Shown: in pieces, positions 17,577 to 26,483 of the stretch
Numbering within the stretch: the stretch's first letter is position 1
Layout of the letters: each line of letters opens with the position of its first letter
Origin: Marinicellulosiphila megalodicopiae
GTDB lineage: Bacteria; Pseudomonadota; Gammaproteobacteria; Pseudomonadales; Natronospirillaceae
Direction: 5' to 3'
Length of the DNA stretch: 64,000 nucleotides
NCBI RefSeq assembly: GCF_045862395.1
Contig: NZ_AP023087.1
Span: 496,001 to 560,000 of the forward strand
The notes under the pieces: generated by a model
Told to the model about the DNA's origin: nothing
Database searches by the model: none
The model's input: only the letters and a program-made list of their open reading frames with translations
Program-made: the position numbers and the translations under genes

Positions 17577-18215
17577 ATGACCGATAGCGCAGCTGCGACA
17601 ATAAAATCCTCACTTATAAAAATGGCATTGGGCACGACGTTAAGTGCGTTTTTTATATTGCTTGCTTTGATGATGCTATTTAGTAAACAGATGGATTTTT
17701 TTATCACTACCATTGTAGTGTTAATCGGATTAGTCGGAATATTATTTGCGGTGTTTGCATTCAGTCAATTTGCAAAAGTCACACTTAGTTTTGCTAAAAA
17801 TGAAAAAAAACACGTCACCAATGCATTAACACAAGCAAAAGACATGCTTGATAATAGTAAGACACTCAAAGAAGAGCAGGTTTATTACCGTAGTTTAATC
17901 GATTCAATGCCGATGCAAGCTTGGGTGTTAAATGCGCAGTATCAATACGCAGTCATTAATCGATTGCATCAACAAGCATTAAACCTTGCAGAAAAAGAAA
18001 TTCTAGGGCAGTTTGAAGATGAACAATCCTACGAATTAACTAAGCAATGCTTAGAGACAATGCAGCAAGTGCATTCAAAAGAATTTGACGAAACTCAACG
18101 TAAAACCTTTGAAACAATACGATATCCTATTGAAGGAAAGGGGCAAACAAAAAATGCTGTGGTGTGTTTTCGTTATTTAATAACAGATGATTCTGCCAAA
18201 ATTCAAAAACATTAA
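17577..18215 (+). CDS. Membrane protein with two TM helices and a PAS-like domain
   Basis: 212 residues. Two hydrophobic segments (about 20-37, GTTLSAFFILLALMMLF, and 45-65, ITTIVVLIGLVGILFAVFAF) are followed by a helical, coiled stretch (KNEKKHVTNALTQAKDMLDN) and a PAS-type fold beginning YYRSLIDSMPMQAWVLNAQYQY. The layout resembles the input half of a signalling protein, but the output domain (kinase, GGDEF) is missing; the protein ends after the PAS domain. AAGAGAAAAA precedes the ATG. It is followed 10 bp later by a lipoprotein gene, so a two-gene operon is likely. Function unknown. Confidence 0.6.
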   Translation: MTDSAAATIKSSLIKMALGTTLSAFFILLALMMLFSKQMDFFITTIVVLIGLVGILFAVFAFSQFAKVTLSFAKNEKKHVTNALTQAKDMLDNSKTLKEEQVYYRSLIDSMPMQAWVLNAQYQYAVINRLHQQALNLAEKEILGQFEDEQSYELTKQCLETMQQVHSKEFDETQRKTFETIRYPIEGKGQTKNAVVCFRYLITDDSAKIQKH

Positions 18216-18225
18216 AGAGAAAAAT

Positions 18226-18942
18226 ATGAAATTATTAACTGTATTGATATTAAGTGTTACTTTTATAATTGGTTGTTCAAAAAATAAAGAGCCAGAAGCA
18301 ATAGATGTAAAAGAAAATAATGCTGTGTTAGGTTTTTGGGTGTCAGATGATTATTCTTATATTCTAAAAATAAATAATGATAACACCGAATTTACATTTT
18401 TAAGTAAAGCGGCAGCAGAAAATGCTCAGGCTAATATTTGTTCTAATGTGTCGTTAACTCAAGACAGTGTGATTTTAAATTGCCAAATCACTCAAAATAA
18501 AGACTTTGGTATGAAATTAAATGAAAACGATCAATTAATTTCAACGGATAAAAACAAACCAGGTAGTTTAAAACGCATTCCAAATTTAGAGGTTAAAGAC
18601 ATAAGCGCAACTTGGAAAGACAAAGAAAGTAACGGAATAAGAACCACTATTTATGTCACTCATCAACGAGAAGCCGATTTTGATTTAGAAACTTTTGACA
18701 TTTATGAAAAAACAAAAGCCTATAACTATTATTTTGATAAAGAATACAAAATAACGTTTACCGAGGGATTTATTTTAACTGAGCAAACTACAAGTGGCCC
18801 AAGAATTACTTATATTGTTGAATATACAAATGATTGGTATCGCGCGGTAGATCAAACTGGTTATTCTTGGTTTGCTGTTCGATACGAAGGGGATATGAAT
18901 AAAGAGTTGCAAGAGCAGGGTTATACTTTGTTGAATAAATAA
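18226..18942 (+). CDS. Hypothetical lipoprotein
   Basis: 238 residues from the ATG at 18226, chosen because AAAGAGAAAA precedes it and MKLLTVLILSVTFIIGC-SK is a clear lipoprotein signal (lipobox FIIGC, Cys17). Frames upstream of this ATG overlap the preceding gene and would destroy the signal. The mature protein is charged and beta-rich, with two similar halves around 'VLGFWVSDDYSYILKIN' and 'DISATWKDKE', but no family was recognised. Co-transcribed with the PAS-like membrane protein, followed by a terminator. Confidence 0.65.
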   Translation: MKLLTVLILSVTFIIGCSKNKEPEAIDVKENNAVLGFWVSDDYSYILKINNDNTEFTFLSKAAAENAQANICSNVSLTQDSVILNCQITQNKDFGMKLNENDQLISTDKNKPGSLKRIPNLEVKDISATWKDKESNGIRTTIYVTHQREADFDLETFDIYEKTKAYNYYFDKEYKITFTEGFILTEQTTSGPRITYIVEYTNDWYRAVDQTGYSWFAVRYEGDMNKELQEQGYTLLNK

Positions 18943-18947
18943 ATATT

Positions 18948-18984
18948 GCCCCTCTGGAATTTAATTTTTCAGGGGGTATTTTAT
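18948..18984 (+). terminator. Intrinsic terminator
   Basis: GCCCCTCTG and CAGGGGGT arms with AT-rich inner pairing (GGAA/TTTTTC), followed by ATTTTATT. Six bases after the lipoprotein stop codon. Confidence 0.7.
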
Positions 18985-19238
18985 TGATGCTTTAATAGAC
19001 TCTATTTTTATCTGCTTAAAAAATATTCACACCAAATCGCTTAGCCTCATATATCATACTACCTGCTTCAAATCACCCACATCAAAACTCTCGCTCAAAA
19101 AATACATATATCATTAAATGACTAATAGTATTATGACATTCAAAATGGTGTCGGTATAATTTGATACATCATTTATTTAGGGTTGATAAAATAATCACTC
19201 CAAATAAATGCAAAATCAACTTCAAAATAGGAATAAAA

Positions 19239-21992
19239 ATGAAGTACTTTCTAATATTTACACTCATATTCATGACATTTATGTCCCATGCATACGAAAT
19301 CAACGATCCAAGTCTCGCCCACGGTCAATTCGAAAACGGTTTTAATTATGTGATTAAACCCAATGTTGATGAGGGGGATGATAAAGTCTACTTTGCTCTG
19401 ATCGTAAATACTGGCAGCTACAACGAAGAGGATGATCAGCGTGGTTACGCTCATGTTTTAGAGCATGCCATGTTTCGCTCACAAACTGCAGTGGATGATC
19501 CGTTTACGTTTTTTGCTGAAAAAGGCGGTAGCGTCAATGCATTAACATTATTTCATGAAACGGTTTATATGCCTAGTGTGCGTCAAGGGGATGAACAATA
19601 TGCACTGGATTTTTTGAGTGATATTGCCACCAATTTAAATATCGATGATGTTGGTTTGAAGTTAGACCAGGAGATTGTGTTAAATGAATTTAATACATCC
19701 GGTAATCCACATGTTGATGTCTCCCCTTATTTAAATGAATTTTATTTTGGGCGACAAAATCGCTATCTAAAAAGGCTGCCTATTGGCACTAAAAAATCGT
19801 TACTTGAAATAAATGTTGAAGCGGTGTCGCGTTTTTATAATGATTGGTATCATCCTCAAAACATGACGTTGTTGGTGGTTGGTGATATTAATTCAGAAGA
19901 AATGGTTAAACAAATAAATAAATCATTTTCGGGCATAGAAAAAACTGGAAAATTAAAAAAAGAAAAACCAATCGTAAAGCCAAGGAACACAACTTATAAC
20001 AGTGCAATTAATGTCGATGAAGTGTTTGTGTCGCAAGAATATATTTTCAATAGTAGTTCGGATCGTAAAATTAAAGAGTTTGAATTAATACAATATAATT
20101 TATTGACGATGTTAATAAAGGATGATCTTGATGCATTAATTAAAAATTATGACTTGCCATTTAATGAGTCATACGTTAAGTATATTGAGTTTGGGTATGG
20201 AGAGTTGCTTTCTTTAACAATTGAGTTAAGTGAAGTGGATGCTACCGATCAACTTGAAAATACTGTTTCGTTTTTGGAAAAGTATAAACTTAAATTGATA
20301 AATGACGGTTTCTCACAGGAAAAAATAAATGAATTTAAAACGATATTTTTAAATGATATTGAGGTTGAATTAAAATCACCCTTTGTCAAAAAATCTAATT
20401 TTTTGTACAGTGTATATTTAAATGCATTGATGAATGAGGAACGAATTGATTCTATAGAAGATTCATTGGTGATTATTGATACTTACTTGAACACCATTAC
20501 ACCAGAAATACTTAAAAGTAATATGAAAGCTTTGTTTGGTAGCTCCACTTCAACCCAAGTTGTATTTGACTCAGGTGCAAAAATAAGACAGCCAACAATT
20601 GAAAAATGGCAAGAGCAAGCAAAAACAGAATTCCAAGAACATGGATTGAAGTTAACTAAAAAAGAAGAAATAAAAACAGATGTTTATTCACTTCCTACCA
20701 AAGTTAAATCAGATTTGTCAATTAACAATATTCAATCAGCGTTTTTAGATCATCCTATAAAGTCTTGGACATTAAAAAATGGTATTACTGTGAATTATAT
20801 TTACCAGCCCAATGATGCTAATCAAACGTATATGTTATTTACAACTCATGTTCGTGAAGTAGATTTAGAGCCAAATTTAAGAATTCCTTTAGTAAATTAT
20901 AGTTATATTCAAATAGTAACGGGGTTAAAAGGATTAAGTTTTGATGAAATGTCTCAGCAATTTTCAAAAAACAAAATGGGATTATCTAGTCTTCATGGGT
21001 TGCCTAGTTTTTATGGTTTAGCAGAGCATGACCAATTGAATGTGCTAGGGGATTACATGCATAGAATGCTAGCAGAACCAATAATCGATCAACCGAAAAC
21101 AATTGAAGTGATTGATAGTTTGAAGGAGAACTTTACATCATCACAACAAAGCTTTAGTTGGTTAAGTGAAAAAAATCGTGTGACGCATTTGTTTGGCTCG
21201 TCGCCCTACTATTCAGCCATTACGGTTGATGATGCACAAAAACAATTAACAGTTGAAAATATTGAAAAACTTCGAAAAGTATTGGTATCAAAAGAAGCGA
21301 AGCCTACGTTTTTAATAACCGGTGAGTTAAGTGAGCAAGATGCAATTGAATTAAGTGAAAAATACTTTGCTAATATTCAAACAAATGAAGATAAAAATTT
21401 ATTAAAAAAATCTCCAATTGAAAATATCCCTTTACCAAAACCAGGGCGTTTTAATATCGGGTTTAATGAAATTCAGTACGACAATATTATTATGTATTTT
21501 GCAAGTAAAGCATTAGTTAAGTCGGATAAGAATATTGATCAAATGAAACTATTTAATTATTTATTTGGTACTTATATATTTGACGAAATGCGTGAAAAAC
21601 GTGGGTTAATATATAGTCCTTCAACTACTTATTCCTTTAAAGATCGATTTATGCCATTTGGCTTTTTCTATGTGAATTTCCAAGCGGATGTTTTAAATGA
21701 AGATGAGTTCTATGGCATGTTCGATGAAGTGTTGGATGAATTTTTCAATAAAGAGATTACATTAGAAGAATTAGATAATGCAAAATCAGCACTGAAAGTA
21801 GAAGTGCAAGCTGAAATTACGCTGCCTACTATATTAAATGTATTTTTAAATGACTATCAAGATGACTTTAGCTTTGATCGGTATTATGAAAATAAAGGGG
21901 TAGACGGGTTAACATTGGATGAGGTGAATGCGTTTAAACAAATTATAAAAAACGATTATGTGAGAACCACCTTAACGACTTACCCTAGATAA
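19239..21992 (+). CDS. Exported M16-family zinc metallopeptidase
   Basis: 917 residues from the ATG at 19239, preceded by AGGA and opening with the signal peptide MKYFLIFTLIFMTFMSHA; the longer frame from 19161 adds 26 residues that would bury the signal. It belongs to the pitrilysin/insulinase class: the inverted zinc motif HVLEH (His72, Glu75, His76) with the distal Glu in QEIVLNEFNTS. Four homologous domains follow; the second half (from about 500, SWTLKNGITVNYIYQP) has no zinc motif, as is usual for the C-terminal halves. REKRGLIYSPSTTYSF near 800 is the conserved substrate-side block. A periplasmic peptide-degrading enzyme; monocistronic. Confidence 0.9.
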   Translation: MKYFLIFTLIFMTFMSHAYEINDPSLAHGQFENGFNYVIKPNVDEGDDKVYFALIVNTGSYNEEDDQRGYAHVLEHAMFRSQTAVDDPFTFFAEKGGSVNALTLFHETVYMPSVRQGDEQYALDFLSDIATNLNIDDVGLKLDQEIVLNEFNTSGNPHVDVSPYLNEFYFGRQNRYLKRLPIGTKKSLLEINVEAVSRFYNDWYHPQNMTLLVVGDINSEEMVKQINKSFSGIEKTGKLKKEKPIVKPRNTTYNSAINVDEVFVSQEYIFNSSSDRKIKEFELIQYNLLTMLIKDDLDALIKNYDLPFNESYVKYIEFGYGELLSLTIELSEVDATDQLENTVSFLEKYKLKLINDGFSQEKINEFKTIFLNDIEVELKSPFVKKSNFLYSVYLNALMNEERIDSIEDSLVIIDTYLNTITPEILKSNMKALFGSSTSTQVVFDSGAKIRQPTIEKWQEQAKTEFQEHGLKLTKKEEIKTDVYSLPTKVKSDLSINNIQSAFLDHPIKSWTLKNGITVNYIYQPNDANQTYMLFTTHVREVDLEPNLRIPLVNYSYIQIVTGLKGLSFDEMSQQFSKNKMGLSSLHGLPSFYGLAEHDQLNVLGDYMHRMLAEPIIDQPKTIEVIDSLKENFTSSQQSFSWLSEKNRVTHLFGSSPYYSAITVDDAQKQLTVENIEKLRKVLVSKEAKPTFLITGELSEQDAIELSEKYFANIQTNEDKNLLKKSPIENIPLPKPGRFNIGFNEIQYDNIIMYFASKALVKSDKNIDQMKLFNYLFGTYIFDEMREKRGLIYSPSTTYSFKDRFMPFGFFYVNFQADVLNEDEFYGMFDEVLDEFFNKEITLEELDNAKSALKVEVQAEITLPTILNVFLNDYQDDFSFDRYYENKGVDGLTLDEVNAFKQIIKNDYVRTTLTTYPR

Positions 21993-22007
21993 AGGTTGTA
22001 CATAATT

Positions 22008-22038
22008 AAAAAACCGATTCAATTGAATCGGTTTTTTT
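22008..22038. terminator. Bidirectional intrinsic terminator
   Basis: Perfect palindrome AAACCGATTC AA TTGAATCGGTTT (22011-22034) followed by TTTT on the plus strand and preceded by A-rich sequence. Ends the M16 gene and lies just beyond the pseudogene's end. Confidence 0.9.
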
Positions 22039-22049
22039 ATATGTGTTAT

Positions 22050-22671
22050 TTAATAAGAATATTTAAATTTCAAACCAGCATCAAAACTATAACCGAATTC
22101 TTGATAATAATTAAGTGGCCGAGCAGTAGCATTGATTGATAAATTTTTAATCGACAAAAGTTTGAAGTCTAATTGTGTACTTACTCCCCAAAACACTTTC
22201 CAATATTCTTTGGATTCATGCATCGTTGTCATCCCAAATTATTGAATATAATGGTATTCGTAAATTGGAACGGTAATAACAGAAGGTCCATAAAACAATG
22301 AAAGTCATTTAGTTAATTCTTTATTATGTAATGCGTTAATTTTGAATAAATGCTTTGCGTAAATATATGCCCCTCGCTTTCATAATAAGCAGGTACAACA
22401 TAATCGGGGTCAAAATATGGGAAGTAATCAGGTGGCTCAGGTATGAAATTTACTTCAAACTCAATTAAAAATGATTGTTCTTTTAATTCAAATCCTCTAC
22501 CAGCTAAAAAGATGAGTAAGTGATTCTTATTTTTCAGAATTAATGTTTAAATCTTGAGTTTTTATCAGGCTTGGGCCCTCCACGAATTTCAAAGGTGGAG
22601 GAATAAGAGTGATGGATACTCATTAACCCAGTGAATATTAGGGTTAAATTAACCAAGCTGTGTTTCATGTT
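22050..22671 (-). pseudogene. Decayed paralogue of the beta-barrel-like gene at 2174
   Basis: Read on the minus strand from ATG at 22671, the sequence gives a signal peptide (KHSLVNLTLIFTGLMSIHHS) and FEIRGGP, then a stop. Later pieces in other frames read GRGFELKEQSFLIEFEVN, FYGPSVITVPIYEYHYI and finally WGVSTQLDF...SFDAGLKFKYSY. These align in order with the intact 206-aa protein (LELRGGAG; GVEFNIGDQAYLVELELN; YYGISILGAEVTHSKIEYAF; FGLNAQLDY...SSDVGLKLKYSF). At least two frameshifts and stops separate them. The C-terminal 60 codons remain open but have no signal peptide. A once functional second copy is now lost. Confidence 0.8.
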
Positions 22672-22822
22672 ATTTTGCTTAGGATACTTATCAGAATTTT
22701 TTTATTACAGTATTTGAGTGTTAAGCAATGAGATTAAATTTTTCCATTCTTGCTTAAAAAACGTGAACTATTCAATTCACGCCAAAATATGATAATTTAA
22801 GGGTTGTTCTTAATTTATACTT

Positions 22823-23380
22823 TTAAATTGTAGTGAGTGTATTTAAAAGGACACGTAATTGTGTTGCTAGCGTTTCGTCACTAAGTTGTTTTTTTTCAGA
22901 ATCGAATTTTTGTGAAAACAGATCAACGGACATACTTCCTTTTACAATACCTTGGAAGTGTGGGGCAGATGTTACTGCAATATTCAACACATTACGTGCT
23001 CCGCCTTTACCTGGTGAGGTCGCTAGCATTAGCATGGGTTTATTTTGAAACACTTTTTTATTGTCCTGTGTTTTTATTCTAGATGCCCAGTCAAAAATAT
23101 TTTTATAAGCGGCGCTATAGTTTCCATTGTGTTCAGCAAAAGAAATAATCATAGCATCAGATTGAGAGATTTTATCAAAAAAGTCATGAGCCAATTGAGG
23201 TATACCCGATTGTATTTCTCGATCAATACTGAATATAGGCATTTCAAAATCATTTAGATCTAATATTTCAATATCAGCATTGTGCATGATCTCATTTTTA
23301 AGTACTTTTGTGGCGTGAACGATTAATTGTTTGTTGATGGACTGTCGAGAGTTACTTGCTGCAAATGCTAAAATTTTCAT
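22823..23380 (-). CDS. NADPH-dependent FMN reductase-like flavoprotein
   Basis: 185 residues with a flavodoxin-like fold. The FMN phosphate loop is AASNSRQSINKQL (8-20), the flavin contact block is SFAEHNGNYSAAYKNIFDW, and LATSPGKGGARNVL is the third loop. This matches the NAD(P)H:quinone/FMN/chromate reductase-like family (YieF/ArsH relatives); the substrate cannot be told from sequence. Monocistronic or heading a group with no close follower on the same strand; no clear terminator at its end. Confidence 0.85.
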   Translation of the reverse strand: MKILAFAASNSRQSINKQLIVHATKVLKNEIMHNADIEILDLNDFEMPIFSIDREIQSGIPQLAHDFFDKISQSDAMIISFAEHNGNYSAAYKNIFDWASRIKTQDNKKVFQNKPMLMLATSPGKGGARNVLNIAVTSAPHFQGIVKGSMSVDLFSQKFDSEKKQLSDETLATQLRVLLNTLTTI

Positions 23381-23500
23381 GAATTTACCTATTGTGAATA
23401 AAATGTTAATCGATACTGTGTAGTTGCATTGAGTGGTTAAAATAAATAATCAATGCTTATAATAAAAGGTTTGTGAAATTACTTACCCACCTAGTCCCTT

Positions 23501-23559
23501 TGCCTTTAAAGCTAGCTACTTTGCCTTTAAGCTAGACTTTTCCTTTAAGCTAGACTTTG
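23501..23559. repeat. 18-21 bp tandem repeat, three copies
   Basis: Units CCTTTAAAGCTAGCTACTTTG, CCTTTAAGCTAGACTTTT and CCTTTAAGCTAGACTTTG, read on the plus strand, differ by two or three bases and a small indel. The array runs into the last codons and stop of the ABM gene, so that protein's C-terminus is made from the repeat. Confidence 0.8.
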
Positions 23560-23838
23560 ATAGTGGCGTAAAATTTCTACCACTTCAACTTCGTAATGTT
23601 TGTACCATTTCTCAGCGCCTAATTTTTGAGCTTTTAAATGTGAAAAGTCTTGCTTCCATTTTTTTATGCTTTCTAAATCCGGCCAGTATGAAACAGCAAT
23701 TTCATTATCGTCTTGTGTTGTTGCTATAAAATCTGTACAGCCATAATGCGAGATAGCCAAATCCCGCATTTGTTTAGCCATTTGTGTATATTGCTTATCT
23801 AGAGAATTTATTTTGGCTTTAAAAATGACAGCATACAT
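23545..23838 (-). CDS. Antibiotic biosynthesis monooxygenase (ABM) domain protein
   Basis: 97 residues, a single ferredoxin-like ABM domain: MYAVIFKAKINS opening strand, MRDLAISHYGCTDFIATTQDD, then AVSYWPDLESIKKWKQDFSH with the conserved Trp-aspartate-x-x-x-x-x-Trp helix, typical of small heme- or quinol-modifying monooxygenases and stress proteins. It likely acts as a dimer in the cytoplasm. The last residues (YQSLA) are encoded inside a tandem repeat, so its C-terminus may vary between strains. Substrate unknown. Confidence 0.8.
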   Translation of the reverse strand: MYAVIFKAKINSLDKQYTQMAKQMRDLAISHYGCTDFIATTQDDNEIAVSYWPDLESIKKWKQDFSHLKAQKLGAEKWYKHYEVEVVEILRHYQSLA

Positions 23839-23865
23839 ATTAGGTTCACTCGAAAATCAATAAAG

Positions 23866-24273
23866 TTATAATAATCTACAGTAATTTCTGTCTTCGTGGG
23901 TAAAAACAGCAATTAATGAAAACTTTAAAAAATTAGGACAGGTTGTTAAATAATTACTTGCGGCAACTTGTACGTTTTCAATCCATTCAATTTCATTTTC
24001 AGAAGTAATGATTTTTTCAAGCTCATCAAAATGACACTTGACTGCAAATTCAGAATCTTTAGTTTTACTGGTATCAGTCACCACAATGCTTAACTCGCAT
24101 TTGGTTTTATTCCACTCCAGTAAAAAAAACTGAGATTCATCTTGAATAGTTTTATCCAATATTGAAGCAGCCTGTTCGATGCAGGTAGCTACTGCATCGT
24201 TAACTGGGTATTCGGTTTTTTCAGGGCAGCTGCCTATAATTATATTGTCTTTTTGTTGCCAATTGATTGTCAT
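23866..24273 (-). CDS. Hypothetical protein, 135 aa
   Basis: An AAGAGA ribosome site precedes the ATG. The protein is cytoplasmic by composition and acidic, with scattered cysteines; SQFFLLEWNKTKCELSIVVTD and IENVQVAASNYLTTC are its most ordered parts. No family recognised. It follows pta on the same strand across a 72-bp gap filled by an 8-bp tandem repeat, with no terminator, so read-through from ackA-pta could express it and repeat length could tune this. Confidence 0.5.
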   Translation of the reverse strand: MTINWQQKDNIIIGSCPEKTEYPVNDAVATCIEQAASILDKTIQDESQFFLLEWNKTKCELSIVVTDTSKTKDSEFAVKCHFDELEKIITSENEIEWIENVQVAASNYLTTCPNFLKFSLIAVFTHEDRNYCRLL

Positions 24274-24291
24274 TTTTTTCTCTTAATATTT

Positions 24292-24339
24292 GTTAATTTG
24301 TTAATTTGTTAATTTGTTAATTTGTTAATTTGTTAATTT
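24292..24339. repeat. 8-bp perfect tandem repeat (GTTAATTT) x6
   Basis: Six identical GTTAATTT units, plus partial copies at both ends, between the pta stop (24346) and the start of the 135-aa gene (24273, minus strand). It sits 19-66 bp upstream of that start codon, a place where unit number would change promoter or ribosome-site spacing. Confidence 0.95.
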
Positions 24340-24345
24340 GTTTAA

Positions 24346-26472
24346 TTACATTGGATTCGCTTGAATCGCGGTTAATGCGATTGTGTACACAATGTCATCC
24401 ACTAATGCGCCTCGACTTAAATCATTCACTGGTTTATTTAAACCTTGTAACATTGGACCAATACTGACTAAATTTGCAGAGCGCTGCACAGCTTTATAGG
24501 TGGTATTTCCTGTATTTAAATCTGGAAATATAAATACAGTGGCTTGGCCTGCTACTAAACTGTCAGGAGCTTTTGTTTTTGCAACATTTGCAACACTTGC
24601 AGCGTCATATTGTAATGGACCATCTATTAATAAATCTGGTCGTTTTTCTTTTGCAATTCTTGTGGCTTCACGTACTTTTTCTACGTCACTGCCTGTGCCT
24701 GATTTTCCAGTTGAATAACTGATCATCGCAATTTTAGGTTCAATACCAAATGCTCTAGCAGAATCACCAGATTGAATTGCAATGTCCGCAAGCTCTTCAG
24801 ATGTTGGATCAGGGTTTACAGCACAATCGCCATAAACTAAAACTTGCTCTGGTAATAACATAAAAAATATGGATGACACTAACGCAGCATCGGGTTTGGT
24901 TTTTATTAATTGTAATGCGGGGCGTATTGTATTTGCAGTTGTATGTATTGCGCCACTAACTAATCCGTCTACTTCATTTTGAGCAAGCATCATCGTGCCT
25001 AACACAACATTGTCTTCAAGGTAACTTTCCGCCATTTGCGATGTGACACCTTTGTGTTTTCGACGTTCAACTAATCCGGCAACGTATTGTTTTTGAATGT
25101 CCTCAGGATTTATGATTTCAATATTGTTATCTATTTCATATCCATGAGATTGAGCAATGCGTTCAATTTCAGATTTTCTGCCAAGTAACACGCATCGTGC
25201 AATTTGTTTTTGTGCACAAATACAGGCTGCTTGAATGGTTCTAGGTTCTTCTCCTTCAGGAAGAACGATGCGTTTATTTGCTGCTTTAGCGCGTTGTACT
25301 AATGCATAGCGAAATGCCGGAGGCGATAATCGGGTATCTGCAGTTAATTTACTGTGGTCTGATATCCAGTTTACATCAAGTGAATCTGCAACTGATTCCA
25401 TTACAGAATCCATTCTTTCAAAATCATCACTTGGTACTTCACTTGGCATTTTATTTAAAATCTGTGCCGTGACATATGTATTTGAGGGTGTTGATAAAAT
25501 TGTAAGTCCGTTATCTAAAGCAATCTTACATAAATCTAAAAGTTTTTGTTCTGGTAATAAATCACCAGTAAATAATATCCCCGCCAAAGGAACACCATTA
25601 GCTACTGCTAACGATGCCGCTAGTAAAATATCTTCACGATCGCCAGGTGTGACTAATAATGTACCTGGTAATAAAGTGTGCAAAATATTAGGCACGGTTC
25701 GCGCGGCAAGAGTGATTGTATTGACTCGTTGAGTTTGTATGTTACCTGCATGAATAATTGAAGCTTTTAAATAGTTACTTACATCAATGGTTCGTGGACT
25801 AATTAATTCCGCATTCCAATAAATTAATCCTAAGCAACGGAAGGTTTTCTTCTTAAAAATTGATAAATGATTTGAAATATTATCTAAGGTTAATTGGCTT
25901 TCATCAATTTCTTGGATGTCATCCATTGCTTGTAATTGACCGTCTTCAGGGGCGCCAATTTTATTGATGATACAGCCTAGTAATTTTTTAGAATATGCAC
26001 CACCAAATAAACTTGCCGTCATTTCAATGCGTTGATTTAATCCTGCATAGGTTCTGTATTTTTTTGCGGCTACTAAAATAACGTCACTATTTAAAGTGTT
26101 AGCAATGGCGCTGTTTAATCGGTCTATATAATTTTCATTATTTACAGGCACTAAACCTTCAATGATTACCACATCAGCACCATGAGATGATTCACTAAAA
26201 ATACTGACAATTTCTTCCATTAAACGATCTTCTTTACCTTGCGACATAAGATTTTGTGCATAATCTAAAGCAATAGGTTCACAAGGGTTTAATGACGTAG
26301 TTTGTTTTAAAATAAAGGTAGATTGATCGATTTTATTGGAGCCTGTTAATTGAGCAATGGGCTTACAAAATGCTACCGAGACACCTAATTGATCTAATGC
26401 ACGAACCAAACCTAAACAAACGGAGGTCAGTCCTGTAGATGATGATGTGGGTGCGACAAAAATGCTTTTCAT
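24346..26472 (-). CDS. pta: Phosphate acetyltransferase
   Basis: 708 residues (E. coli enzyme 714). It interconverts acetyl-CoA and acetyl phosphate. The start at 26472 follows AAAGGAAATAACT and gives MKSIFVAPTSSSTGLTSVCL, the conserved P-loop-like beginning; 20 residues upstream in frame are leader overlap with ackA and are excluded. Domains: N-terminal AAA_26/BioD-like part (1-225), DRTGG regulatory part (about 225-340), and the catalytic PTA_PTB part (about 385-708) with RIVLPEGEEPRTIQAA and the motifs KSGTGSDVEKVREAT and GPLQYDAASV. Its start lies 11 bp after the ackA stop, so the two form an operon for acetate overflow. Confidence 0.96.
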   Translation of the reverse strand: MKSIFVAPTSSSTGLTSVCLGLVRALDQLGVSVAFCKPIAQLTGSNKIDQSTFILKQTTSLNPCEPIALDYAQNLMSQGKEDRLMEEIVSIFSESSHGADVVIIEGLVPVNNENYIDRLNSAIANTLNSDVILVAAKKYRTYAGLNQRIEMTASLFGGAYSKKLLGCIINKIGAPEDGQLQAMDDIQEIDESQLTLDNISNHLSIFKKKTFRCLGLIYWNAELISPRTIDVSNYLKASIIHAGNIQTQRVNTITLAARTVPNILHTLLPGTLLVTPGDREDILLAASLAVANGVPLAGILFTGDLLPEQKLLDLCKIALDNGLTILSTPSNTYVTAQILNKMPSEVPSDDFERMDSVMESVADSLDVNWISDHSKLTADTRLSPPAFRYALVQRAKAANKRIVLPEGEEPRTIQAACICAQKQIARCVLLGRKSEIERIAQSHGYEIDNNIEIINPEDIQKQYVAGLVERRKHKGVTSQMAESYLEDNVVLGTMMLAQNEVDGLVSGAIHTTANTIRPALQLIKTKPDAALVSSIFFMLLPEQVLVYGDCAVNPDPTSEELADIAIQSGDSARAFGIEPKIAMISYSTGKSGTGSDVEKVREATRIAKEKRPDLLIDGPLQYDAASVANVAKTKAPDSLVAGQATVFIFPDLNTGNTTYKAVQRSANLVSIGPMLQGLNKPVNDLSRGALVDDIVYTIALTAIQANPM

Positions 26473-26483
26473 AGTTATTTCCT

